DNA of 64,000 bases from Staphylococcus sp. IVB6181 (GTDB lineage Bacteria > Bacillota > Bacilli > Staphylococcales > Staphylococcaceae), in assembly GCF_025561445.1 (NCBI RefSeq), contig NZ_CP095096.1:1095822-1159821 (forward strand). The letters are read 5' to 3'. Made by a program: the position numbers and the translations under genes. Below, one piece after another: positions 55,304 through 62,265 of the stretch. How positions within the stretch are numbered: the first letter of the stretch is position 1; each line of letters opens with the position of its first letter. The notes beneath the pieces were generated by a model. The model was not told the DNA's origin. It made no database searches and saw only the letters and a list, made by a program, of their open reading frames with translations.

Positions 55304-55963
55304 TTAGTTAAAATATTCAAAAAGAGTTATAAAGTTATTTAAGAAATGAATAATTATAGCAACTTCTAATCTTTTAGTAATAAGATAAGATATACCAACA
55401 ATAAGACCAAAATAAAAATAAGGGATATAGTCTATAAAAGTATTTCCTTCATGTAATAACGCGAAAATAATACTTGAAATAATTAATCCTATAAATAAAT
55501 GTCCTCTAAAAACTACACGGAGTAAAAATCCTCTTAAAATAATTTCTTCTACAATAGCAGGAATAAGTGCGATACTAATTATTAGAAGTATAAAAGGTGT
55601 TCCTGAGAATTCATGAACAATTAATGTGTCGTTAGGCGATAATCCAGGTTTAAAATATTCAAATATTTCATCGAAAGAGTACAATAGAATGAAACCTAGT
55701 ATAGTAATTAATATATCTTTTTTGTTTATTTTTTTAAATTGCAACAAATTAAATTTTAATCTATTAGTAGCCCACACTCCTATTATAATTATAATAATTG
55801 CAATGATTGCAAATATATAGTTTTTTGTAACGTAATCACTTAATGCGAATGCATTATAAAAGATATAAGAGAGAAATAAAGCTTTTAATACAGCCTTCCA
55901 GTAGACATCATTGTTGACTAAGTGGTTATCTTCAAATAATAATTTTAGTTTTTTCATAAGCAA
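55304..55963 (-). CDS. CPBP-family intramembrane metalloprotease (Abi-like)
   Basis: A 219-residue protein with seven or eight hydrophobic segments. The three motifs of the CAAX-protease/bacteriocin-immunity family are visible: EEIILRGFLLR (EExxxR), FALLHEGN and HFLNNF. Relatives prenyl-process proteins or give bacteriocin self-immunity. Position inside the lysogeny module marks it as prophage cargo, perhaps a conversion or exclusion gene. GGAGATTG precedes the ATG. Confidence 0.85.
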   Translation of the reverse strand: MLMKKLKLLFEDNHLVNNDVYWKAVLKALFLSYIFYNAFALSDYVTKNYIFAIIAIIIIIIGVWATNRLKFNLLQFKKINKKDILITILGFILLYSFDEIFEYFKPGLSPNDTLIVHEFSGTPFILLIISIALIPAIVEEIILRGFLLRVVFRGHLFIGLIISSIIFALLHEGNTFIDYIPYFYFGLIVGISYLITKRLEVAIIIHFLNNFITLFEYFN

Positions 55964-56129
55964 TCTCCTTAGATGTTTTAGTGTTTATATTTAAATTATA
56001 TTAATAATTACTGTGTTGGCAAGAACATTTTATAAATAACGAAATAAGATGAGATATTTTATGTTTGAAATATGTCTATTTGCCCCTTTTCAAATCATCT
56101 AGGGATATTGGCGCTCCATTATATTAACC

Positions 56130-56201
56130 TCAAATATATCTATCTCTGCTACTCTTCAATTTTATTCTCACAAGATTAACTTTCCAATTTTTAAATTCCA
56201 T
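56130..56201 (-). other. Very short reading frame (23 codons) with strong ribosome site
   Basis: AAGGAGGTAAGAA precedes an ATG opening 23 basic codons (MEFKNWKVNL...). After TGA and TAA stops the same frame continues with protein-like residues (NGAPISLDDLKRGK), so it may be the remnant of a small gene. Nothing else is seen in 55964-56238. Confidence 0.35.
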
Positions 56202-56238
56202 TTCTTACCTCCTTCGCCCCAGAGTGGAGGGGGTATAA

Positions 56239-56266
56239 AAATAGGGCAAGTGAATGCCCTGTTATT
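56239..56266 (-). terminator. Terminator of the repressor/exclusion operon
   Basis: On the minus strand AGGGCA and TGCCCT pair around TTCACT, then ATTTTTA, just past the Ltp-like stop. Confidence 0.7.
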
Positions 56267-56816
56267 TACTCATATTGTCAACGCCATATCTTGCTTCTTC
56301 TGGAGTGAATTTATCTCCTGCATCAGATTTTAATTGATCATAAATTGCATCGTCAGACATGTTCATGTTCATTGTTTCAGCATAGTTTTCCGCTGATTTA
56401 ACAGCGTTTTCTTTATAGTCGGCTTTTAAGTAGTCTATCGCATATTGTGCATCTTCAGCAGAGAACTTATCACCTGCCTCAGATGTCAATTGGTCATAAA
56501 TACCTTGTTTAGACATGTGCAAAGTGTCCGAATAATTTTTAGCAGAGTTTAGTGCGGCTGTTTGTTCTCTTGTAGCGTTCGCATCTTTTTTGACTTCCGC
56601 ACTATCTTTATTCAATTCTTTATCTACGCTATTGACCATTGTAGCTGAGCATGCGCTGAAAATTATTCCCATTAAAATTACAAAAATTAAACAACCTCCA
56701 CAACCCCATAACCATTTCTTTTTAGATTTAGATGATTGTTCTTTTTTGTACTGCTCAAATTGCTGTTGTTGTCTTTCTAAAAGTTCCTCGTTTGTTAATT
56801 CTTTTCTTTCCGACAT
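56262..56816 (-). CDS. Ltp-like superinfection-exclusion membrane protein
   Basis: A 184-residue protein. A charged N-terminal tail of about 35 residues, one hydrophobic segment (CLIFVILMGIIFSAC) and a linker precede two copies of the Ltp repeat: ALNSAKNYSDTLHMSKQGIYDQLTS with GDKFSAEDAQYAIDYL, and a second ending GDKFTPEEARYGVDNM. Phage TP-J34 Ltp blocks DNA injection by superinfecting phages (family knowledge). The cysteine after FSA may or may not be lipidated. Same operon as the repressor, so expressed in the lysogen. Confidence 0.85.
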   Translation of the reverse strand: MSERKELTNEELLERQQQQFEQYKKEQSSKSKKKWLWGCGGCLIFVILMGIIFSACSATMVNSVDKELNKDSAEVKKDANATREQTAALNSAKNYSDTLHMSKQGIYDQLTSEAGDKFSAEDAQYAIDYLKADYKENAVKSAENYAETMNMNMSDDAIYDQLKSDAGDKFTPEEARYGVDNMSK

Positions 56817-56818
56817 TG

Positions 56819-57301
56819 TTACTCTCCTTCATTTAAATTTTTATATTTAAAAACCTGCAATGGCTCAAAACGTATAAGATAGCCATTGTGGCAGGTTGAT
56901 AAACCGAATTTGTTTTTGTAATGTTGTAACACTGTATGTACGTATTCTTCGCTTAATTGAACATATTCAGCAAATTCATGTAAGCTACTTACTCCGTATT
57001 TGTATGCGTCTATAATCTTGTTTAAAGATATAGAATTTTCATAACCATGTCTTCGTGCGTAATTTTCAAATTTACGATTATTGAAAGTTGATTGATCAAG
57101 TATGTTACCATGCGTAAATCTATGATGACCTAATTCTTCAAAAAGGTTTTCTAATTTCTCAGCATCACTAAGCTTTTTGACTATAAGAATTAAATCATCT
57201 GAATAAAAACCTTTATAGCCATCAGGTAAATGAACGTGGTCTTTAATTTCTACATAATCAATTTCCATTAATAAATCTTCATAACGTGACAATAAAACCA
57301 A
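56819..57301 (-). CDS. ImmA/IrrE-like metallopeptidase, prophage
   Basis: A 160-residue protein with the metallopeptidase-like motif FEELGHHRFTHG. The first residue of the usual HExxH is glutamate here (EELGHH), as in several phage ImmA proteins. ImmA proteins cleave the adjacent repressor to induce the phage. It lies directly downstream of the CI-like repressor gene (5 bp). Confidence 0.85.
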   Translation of the reverse strand: MVLLSRYEDLLMEIDYVEIKDHVHLPDGYKGFYSDDLILIVKKLSDAEKLENLFEELGHHRFTHGNILDQSTFNNRKFENYARRHGYENSISLNKIIDAYKYGVSSLHEFAEYVQLSEEYVHTVLQHYKNKFGLSTCHNGYLIRFEPLQVFKYKNLNEGE

Positions 57302-57306
57302 TCCCT

Positions 57307-57636
57307 TTATTTATCTTCGTTTTTAAATCTTTCTACTAAACTCATGATGTAATCTATATCTTCTTGCTTTAACTCGCCTTCAAGGTGTGCGGCAAGAGTA
57401 GTAGGTTCTTTTGTTCTCTTTTCTTTAGGAAAGAAATCATCAATACTACAATTTAAAATATGAGAAAGCTCGAAAAGTGTATCTTGATTTGCTTTTCTAA
57501 GACCTTTTTCATATCTGCTTACAGCTTGTCTACTAACATTTAATTTGTCAGCTAAATCTTGTTGAGTTAAACCTCGTTTCTCTCTATAAACCTTTATCTG
57601 ATTGCCTACATGAATTGCTAGTTCTTCTTGAGTCAT
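57307..57636 (-). CDS. CI-like phage repressor (XRE family)
   Basis: A 109-residue protein with an N-terminal helix-turn-helix (LTQQDLADKLNVSRQAVSRYEKG, residues 23-45) and a short C-terminal part without a peptidase domain. This fits repressors inactivated by a partner ImmA rather than by self-cleavage. Divergent from the antirepressor gene across a 95-bp operator region. Confidence 0.9.
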   Translation of the reverse strand: MTQEELAIHVGNQIKVYREKRGLTQQDLADKLNVSRQAVSRYEKGLRKANQDTLFELSHILNCSIDDFFPKEKRTKEPTTLAAHLEGELKQEDIDYIMSLVERFKNEDK

Positions 57637-57681
57637 TTTAAATTTCCTCCGTTGCTTTGTTAAATTTATTATACATTATAT

Positions 57682-57698
57682 GTCACCAAAACGGTAAC
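57682..57698. promoter_or_regulatory. Candidate repressor operator in the lysogeny switch
   Basis: GTCACC-aaaac-GGTAAC is a near-palindrome (half sites GTNACC). It overlaps promoter-like TATAAT hexamers on the minus strand just upstream of the repressor gene. Confidence 0.55.
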
Positions 57699-57731
57699 AA
57701 AAAGCACCGAATTACTTAATAGGAGGAAAAT

Positions 57732-58526
57732 ATGAACGAAATTCAACAACTATTTAACTTAAAACGAAATGAAGACGGAACAGTGGCAGTAAGTGGACGT
57801 GAATTGCATAAGGGTTTACAAATTGAAACTCAATATACTAAATGGATTAACCGAATGATTGGTTATGGTTTTGAAGAAAATGTTGATTACATTTTGGTTA
57901 GTCAAAAAAGTCTAACCAATAATCCACGCAATCCATATACAAATATAACTGACCACATCATGACACTCGACATGGCAAAGGAAATTTCGATGATACAACG
58001 TAGTGACATCGGAAGAAAAATCAGAGGTTACTTCATCAAAGTAGAAAGACAGCATAATCAATTAGCAAGCGCTTATGGAATTACTTCATTAGAGGATATG
58101 AACCAACTCATTGAACAGTTAGTAAGTGATAAACTTGATTATTTAATCTCAACAGGAAAAGTAAGTAATCAAAAATTAGAAGAATTAAACGAAAAATTCG
58201 AAGGCGAATATGTAACGCCACAAGACATTGACGCTATCAAATTTGCTATCAAGTCTAAAGCTGAACAAATATTAGGAAAAGCTGGCATTCAAGTAACGAT
58301 AGATGAATTCTTAATCGGAGATGTATATGAACAAGCATTAGCAAACAAGAAAGCTAAAGAAGAGTACAGATACCAATTAGGAAAAGTTAAATCAAAATTA
58401 TTAGTTAAATCTAAAAAATATCTAGGAATGAAAGGTAACGCACCTAACAACCACATCAAACGAAAAGATGTAGACTTAGCAATTCAATTTATCAAGGATG
58501 TTAGATTATCAGAGATTGAGATTTAA
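57732..58526 (+). CDS. Phage antirepressor (AntA N-terminal, ORF6C-like C-terminal)
   Basis: A 264-residue protein. The AntA/AntB domain covers about 1-110 (VSGRELHKGLQIETQYTKWI and the MTLDMAKEISMIQRSDIGRKIR patch). The C-terminal half resembles ORF6C (YQLGKVKSKLLVKSKKYLG). First gene of the rightward early operon, expected to oppose the repressor. AATAGGAGG precedes the ATG. Confidence 0.9.
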   Translation: MNEIQQLFNLKRNEDGTVAVSGRELHKGLQIETQYTKWINRMIGYGFEENVDYILVSQKSLTNNPRNPYTNITDHIMTLDMAKEISMIQRSDIGRKIRGYFIKVERQHNQLASAYGITSLEDMNQLIEQLVSDKLDYLISTGKVSNQKLEELNEKFEGEYVTPQDIDAIKFAIKSKAEQILGKAGIQVTIDEFLIGDVYEQALANKKAKEEYRYQLGKVKSKLLVKSKKYLGMKGNAPNNHIKRKDVDLAIQFIKDVRLSEIEI

Positions 58527-58565
58527 AGAAAAAGAATCACAAACAACTTAATAGGAGGAAACAAC

Positions 58566-58799
58566 ATGTAAGATCAAAAATTAAGTAGAAGTCAAATTTT
58601 TAAGGTTTATACATTGAAAGAACAAGCATTCGAAGAATTTTACTCACAAGAACACCAAGAGTTAGCTAATGAAATTCTTCAAGCAATAAAGAAAAAAGAA
58701 CCAACGTATGAGGAAGCATACGCGGTCCTAAATCTCGTTCATGCAAAGTTACAATTCGAATCTAATTTTGTTCATGTTTTACCAAATGTAAAGAAATGA
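58566..58799 (+). pseudogene. Small phage gene with ATG immediately followed by TAA
   Basis: A perfect AATAGGAGG site leads to ATG at 58566, whose next codon is TAA (58569). The frame then continues open for 76 codons (DQKLSRSQIFKVYTLKEQA... to ...FVHVLPNVKK). The natural product was probably 78 residues, helical and acidic, function unknown. A TTG at 58614 could restart translation but has no ribosome site. Its 3' end overlaps the convergent gene by 38 bp. Confidence 0.75.
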
Positions 58800-59232
58800 A
58801 TTCTAAATCATCATCAATTTTTATGATTGGTATATTCCAGCTTTTATCTAGAGATTGGATGTTATATGCATAATCAGAACAATTCATATCAAATTCGTAA
58901 AAATCATTATTTTCTAAAAGATAAAGCATTAAATAATTAGTTTCTTGGTTTTTGTAATGATTTATCAACTGCTTAAATTTGAATTTTTCTTTCACCATAT
59001 TGTATTGAGAGTTAACTTCCGTATACAACTTCGCTTTATCATCTGAAAGTGAAGCGATAGTTTTAGGTTCTGAAAGATAAAACTCATCATCCCATTCAAA
59101 AGGAATCACAAGATCTAGTGTTACAAATTGATTATTCCATTTACAAATTATTTTGTATAAAAAATCTAATTTCAGGTCATTGCTGATTAATTTAAGCAAA
59201 GTGTCAATACACTTTAATTCTTTATAACTCAT
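58762..59232 (-). CDS. Leftward phage protein of unknown function, 156 residues
   Basis: Soluble 156-residue protein with no recognised domain, rich in Asp/Glu and aromatic residues (PFEWDDEFYLSEPKTIASL). A very strong GAGGAGGTGATA precedes the ATG, and a TGCTATACT-type promoter sits 23 bp upstream. It lies against the direction of the early operon, overlaps the gene before it convergently, and shares a 47-bp divergent spacer with a 46-residue membrane peptide gene. Probably a moron expressed in the lysogen. Confidence 0.75.
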   Translation of the reverse strand: MSYKELKCIDTLLKLISNDLKLDFLYKIICKWNNQFVTLDLVIPFEWDDEFYLSEPKTIASLSDDKAKLYTEVNSQYNMVKEKFKFKQLINHYKNQETNYLMLYLLENNDFYEFDMNCSDYAYNIQSLDKSWNIPIIKIDDDLEFISLHLVKHEQN

Positions 59233-59254
59233 ATATTATCACCTCCTCAATAGG

Positions 59255-59263
59255 AGTATAGCA
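59255..59263 (-). promoter_or_regulatory. Extended -10 promoter, leftward unit A
   Basis: TGCTATACT on the minus strand, followed by CCT and the ribosome site. The same 9-mer recurs at 60029-60037. Confidence 0.6.
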
Positions 59264-59279
59264 GAAAGGAGGAACGCAA

Positions 59280-59420
59280 ATGTTCAAGTTTTTAAATGAT
59301 GTAAAAACTTCTTTAGAAAACCACCCTTGGGGTTGGAAAGAGCATTTACCTTATTTACTGATTTTATCAATGTCACTAATTGCTCTGATTCTCGGAATTC
59401 TCTCAGTGATTCTATTTTAA
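59280..59420 (+). CDS. 46-residue membrane peptide
   Basis: AAAGGAGGAACGCAA precedes the ATG. The product has a 24-residue amphipathic start (MFKFLNDVKTSLENHPWGWK) and a long C-terminal hydrophobic helix (LLILSMSLIALILGILSVIL). Family not recognised; size and shape fit small phage membrane proteins. Divergent from the gene at 58762-59232. Confidence 0.7.
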   Translation: MFKFLNDVKTSLENHPWGWKEHLPYLLILSMSLIALILGILSVILF

Positions 59421-59434
59421 AAGGAGGAAACGGA

Positions 59435-59638
59435 ATGAACATTCAAGAACAAAATAAAAAAGTCATCTATTACTACTATGACGAAGCAGGTAATAGACGA
59501 CCGTTAGATTTTCAAGTCAACGATGGATATAACTTGATGATTCAAGAAATATTTATCAGTAAGGTTTTAAAAAAATATCCATATTTAAAAAATAACTTTT
59601 ACGCTTTGATTGATGGTATCGAATTTAAGATAGATTAA
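59435..59638 (+). CDS. Small phage early protein, 67 residues
   Basis: AAAAGGAGGAAACGGA precedes the ATG at 59435. Mixed charged and aromatic soluble protein (VIYYYYDEAGNRRPLDF), no domain recognised. Ends convergently inside the tail of the DUF2513 gene (14-bp overlap). Fourteen bases after the membrane-peptide gene, so cotranscribed. Confidence 0.75.
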   Translation: MNIQEQNKKVIYYYYDEAGNRRPLDFQVNDGYNLMIQEIFISKVLKKYPYLKNNFYALIDGIEFKID

Positions 59639-60005
59639 ATTTTTGAGAAAGGTATTGAACAGCTAGTTTACTCATCAGGGTCAACGACATACTAGAGGTT
59701 TTACTTGCGAGTCTTTTAACCTCTTTCCAAGTATTATTGTCTCGGATATTGTCTAAGAATTCATGACCTTCCCAAGTCATATCATTGATTAAAAAACTTT
59801 GAACAGATCCAGATTTTCAAAGTAACTGAACATTGAGATATTCAGCTTCATTCAGTTTTAACAGTGAATACATCACCGTATCAAAACCATATTTTTTAAA
59901 GACGATATTATCTTTGAAATTGTGTTCAGTAAGTGGTTCTCCAATTCTCTTATTAGATTCAATTTCTAATAATAATAGCCTTACACAATCATGATTTAAT
60001 TTCAT
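59625..60005 (-). pseudogene. DUF2513 gene with in-frame TGA
   Basis: A 127-codon frame opening MKLNHDCVRLLLLEIE and closing with the DUF2513 C-terminal pattern (MTWEGHEFLDNIRDNNTW). It is broken only by TGA at 59817-59819 after LNVQLL. The protein would be cut to 62 residues. DUF2513 is common in staphylococcal phages; function unknown. GGGAGGTGAG precedes the ATG, and a TGCTATACT promoter lies upstream. Confidence 0.85.
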
Positions 60006-60028
60006 ATTAACTCACCTCCCTTAACAGG

Positions 60029-60037
60029 AGTATAGCA
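60029..60037 (-). promoter_or_regulatory. Extended -10 promoter, leftward unit B
   Basis: TGCTATACT on the minus strand, then CCTGTTAAGGGAGG. The context is conserved with unit A (CTGCTATACTCCTRTT). Confidence 0.6.
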
Positions 60038-60087
60038 GAAAATTTATGAACAAATCCCATAATCGAACGAACTAAGGAGGAAACAAA

Positions 60088-60249
60088 GTGAACAAACTAT
60101 ACAAAATAACCCTCCTCATCACAATGACAGTTGTGACTTGGAAGGTTTGGAAGATTGAAAAAAATTCAAGAAGACCAATGATTAAAATAAAAAACTTCGA
60201 CAAATTAAAAACTAATCGTCGCTTTGGGTCTTCTCAAAATATTCTCTAG
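60088..60249 (+). CDS. 53-residue membrane peptide
   Basis: GTG start after AAGGAGGAAACAAA. One N-terminal hydrophobic helix (ITLLITMTVVTWKVW) and a strongly basic tail (KTNRRFG). Similar in layout to 60447-60584. The last 38 bp overlap the convergent gene at 60212-60388. Function unknown. Confidence 0.65.
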   Translation: MNKLYKITLLITMTVVTWKVWKIEKNSRRPMIKIKNFDKLKTNRRFGSSQNIL

Positions 60250-60388
60250 CATGTTCATATGCCATTAAATAAATGACAAACGCTTCTTTTATCATATCTT
60301 GTTCACTCGTGTAATCTTTTGGATTAAAGTTTTGAACACTTAGATATGCATTAGCAAAATGCTGAGGATCAAATGGAATTTTATCCAC
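60212..60388 (-). CDS. Leftward small phage protein, 58 residues
   Basis: GTG 60388, about seven bases after GGAAGGAGGT, is preferred over GTG 60397, which overlaps the ribosome site. Acidic helical protein (VDKIPFDPQHFANAYLS start), no domain recognised. A TATAAT on the minus strand (60422-60427) is a likely -10. Convergent with the preceding peptide gene. Confidence 0.7.
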   Translation of the reverse strand: MDKIPFDPQHFANAYLSVQNFNPKDYTSEQDMIKEAFVIYLMAYEHAREYFEKTQSDD

Positions 60389-60446
60389 TAATCGCACCTC
60401 CTTCCACTAGGAGATAACAACATTATACACGAAAGGAGGAAACAAA

Positions 60447-60584
60447 ATGAGCAAACTCAAAGCAATTAAAATAGCACTCCTCTTATATATCGCTGCAACG
60501 ATATTAGAGAAAGTGCCGAAAAGAAAAAGACATGGAATTAAATTATCCATAAATAAAAACGGTTCATTAATTAAAAATTATTGA
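60447..60584 (+). CDS. 45-residue membrane peptide
   Basis: ATG after GAAAGGAGGAAACAAA. N-terminal hydrophobic helix (AIKIALLLYIAATIL) and basic tail (KVPKRKRHG). Same layout and ribosome-site context as 60088-60249. Overlaps the next convergent gene by seven bases. Confidence 0.65.
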   Translation: MSKLKAIKIALLLYIAATILEKVPKRKRHGIKLSINKNGSLIKNY

Positions 60585-60868
60585 ATGCGAGGTAAATACT
60601 TATCCTCTCTACTATTATAATCTAACGCCCAATTACTCTTGATGATGATCTTGTCAGGAAACTGAATGAACATTACATGAAAGCCGTTATCATATTGTTG
60701 CTCAAATATTTTTAAATCATCAGTTTGGTAAATTTCATCATGCTGCATTCCATCTTGCCAATTTTCATATTCGTCAAGCCAAGGTGTATCTATTATAAAT
60801 TCCTTAGTACCACCATTCTTAGGAGCCTTGACTTCATAAGTAAAAGGGAATTTTTGGATATTAACCAT
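60578..60868 (-). CDS. Leftward phage protein, 96 residues
   Basis: Soluble acidic protein (MVNIQKFPFTYEVKAPKNGG start; rich in Trp, Tyr, Asp). The ATG at 60868 follows GGGGGTG; earlier GTG/TTG codons overlap that site. A consensus extended -10 lies 38 bp upstream. No family recognised. Confidence 0.75.
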   Translation of the reverse strand: MVNIQKFPFTYEVKAPKNGGTKEFIIDTPWLDEYENWQDGMQHDEIYQTDDLKIFEQQYDNGFHVMFIQFPDKIIIKSNWALDYNSREDKYLPRIQ

Positions 60869-60905
60869 TCTTAACACCCCCAATCCAACGCAGTAGCTAT
60901 AAAAG

Positions 60906-60914
60906 GATTATAGC
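60906..60914 (-). promoter_or_regulatory. Extended -10 promoter, leftward unit D
   Basis: TGCTATAAT on the minus strand, perfect extended -10, followed by CCT as in units A and B. Confidence 0.65.
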
Positions 60915-60981
60915 ACGTATTTAATTAATAAAAACTAATGAATTATAGATATACAAGTATACAAGATAGGAGGTTCCACTA

Positions 60982-61284
60982 ATGACACAAACACTCAGTG
61001 TGCAAATCAATATACCGGAAGAATATGTATTGATTGAAAAAGATATTCACACACAGTTGTTGATGAATCAACAAAAAGCGATATGGTCCAAGAAAGATTT
61101 TATTGATCAATCTCCATTTAAGTCAGAAACAACTGTGAATAAAAGGATTTTACAGAAAGCAAGATTCAGAAAGATTTTAGAAAATGAAGGTATCGCTACT
61201 TATCCACGTGATGGAATAAGAGATTTTAGATTTGATGGACCAAAGGCATATGAGTTTTTACGTAAATATAGAGATGAATTTTAA
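60982..61284 (+). CDS. DUF771 family phage protein
   Basis: A 100-residue DNA-binding-like protein typical of staphylococcal phage early regions (MTQTLSVQINIPEEYVLIEK start, WSKKDFIDQSPFKSETTVNKRIL helical core). Probably a helix-turn-helix excisionase- or regulator-like protein; function unproven. TAGGAGGTTCC precedes the ATG. Confidence 0.85.
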   Translation: MTQTLSVQINIPEEYVLIEKDIHTQLLMNQQKAIWSKKDFIDQSPFKSETTVNKRILQKARFRKILENEGIATYPRDGIRDFRFDGPKAYEFLRKYRDEF

Positions 61285-61297
61285 AAGAGGTGAAACA

Positions 61298-61513
61298 ATG
61301 AAGTCATTCTGGATAGCATACGCATTTTGGTTTGTAACGTCATTCATTCTAAGTGCAATAACAAGCGATGCAATTATATCGATGGCGTGGGGATTTATAG
61401 CTTCGTTAGCAGTTTTTCTGTTCTTCGATGTCTGGTACTTCGAAGAAGATGAAGCAGAGGAAGCAGTCGATGACGACGAAGAGTATATTACGTTATTTAC
61501 GATTAAGTATTAA
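61298..61513 (+). CDS. 71-residue two-helix membrane protein with acidic tail
   Basis: ATG 61298 follows AAAGAGGTGAAAC. Two hydrophobic helices (about 4-22 and 27-47) and a very acidic C terminus (EEDEAEEAVDDDEEY). No family recognised; phage early operon context. Confidence 0.75.
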   Translation: MKSFWIAYAFWFVTSFILSAITSDAIISMAWGFIASLAVFLFFDVWYFEEDEAEEAVDDDEEYITLFTIKY

Positions 61514-61517
61514 AAAA

Positions 61518-61547
61518 GACTGCTAGCAAGGGCAATTGCTAACAGTC
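61518..61547 (-). terminator. Hairpin acting as a terminator on the minus strand
   Basis: GACTG-c-TAGCAA and TTGCTA-a-CAGTC stem. On the minus strand it is followed by TTTTTT; on the plus strand there is no T tract. It would stop antisense transcripts entering from the right. Confidence 0.6.
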
Positions 61548-61610
61548 GAAGTCAAAAGAGTGGGAAATTATCCACTTCAAGCTTACAAAAATTATTGGAG
61601 GTAGTCAATC

Positions 61611-61802
61611 ATGACTAAAGAATATATCACAATTAGTTTAGAAACATACGATAATTTGATTCGTAGTAATGAACGTAAAAATATACAAATAGAGGATCTA
61701 CAAGAAACTTGTCAAAACTTACGTATTGAAATAGATTACTTAGAAGACAAAATTGAACATTTGAAGGAGGTCGTACACAATGGCAAACCTATTCAATCTT
61801 AA
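61611..61802 (+). CDS. 63-residue coiled-coil phage protein
   Basis: Heptad-patterned helix (IQIEDLQETCQNLRIEIDYL and following) with TTGGAGGTAG upstream. Overlaps the next gene by 23 bases. Function unknown. Confidence 0.75.
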   Translation: MTKEYITISLETYDNLIRSNERKNIQIEDLQETCQNLRIEIDYLEDKIEHLKEVVHNGKPIQS

Positions 61803-62265
61803 TCAAGATTACAAAGAATTGTTGGATCAGATGGAACAAGGTATCGACCCAGAAGTTTTGAAAGACACAATGGAATCTATCGAAGCGAGTATTGATGTCA
61901 AAGTCGATAACACAATCGGACTTATTCGAAGTGTAGAGGGCGACATTGAAACTGTGGACAAAGAAATCAAACGTTTGCAGACAGTGAAGAAACAGAAGCA
62001 GACTTTTATCCACACGCTTAAAACATTGCTGCAGGATATGCTTGAATATCGTGATTTAAAAAATTATCGAACATCTACAAACTACATTTATAAACGTAGA
62101 AATGCACCGAGCGTCTACATCACAAATGAAAAACTGATTGATAAATCATACTTTATTGAACAAGCACCAAAACTGGATAAGAAAGCACTCAAAGTAGATA
62201 TTCAAAACGGTGCAGATGTGCATGGTGCAGAATTGCGTGAGAGTGAAAGCCTGGTGATTAAATAA
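61780..62265 (+). CDS. Siphovirus Gp157 family protein
   Basis: A 161-residue protein: long helical N-terminal part (KVDNTIGLIRSVEGDIETVD, KEIKRLQTVKKQKQ) and the conserved end (RRNAPSVYITNEKLIDKSYF). Gp157 of S. thermophilus phage is linked to phage resistance; the biochemical role is unsettled. It stands before the recombination/replication genes as in other staphylococcal phages. GGAGGTCG precedes the ATG. Confidence 0.88.
   Translation: MANLFNLNQDYKELLDQMEQGIDPEVLKDTMESIEASIDVKVDNTIGLIRSVEGDIETVDKEIKRLQTVKKQKQTFIHTLKTLLQDMLEYRDLKNYRTSTNYIYKRRNAPSVYITNEKLIDKSYFIEQAPKLDKKALKVDIQNGADVHGAELRESESLVIK

Noticed and set aside
54191..60005. Stop-codon recoding as a system-level explanation of the in-frame TAA/TGA codons
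   Set aside because: Both TAA and TGA are involved, a frameshift is also present, and all chromosomal genes use normal stops. Ordinary decay explains it better.
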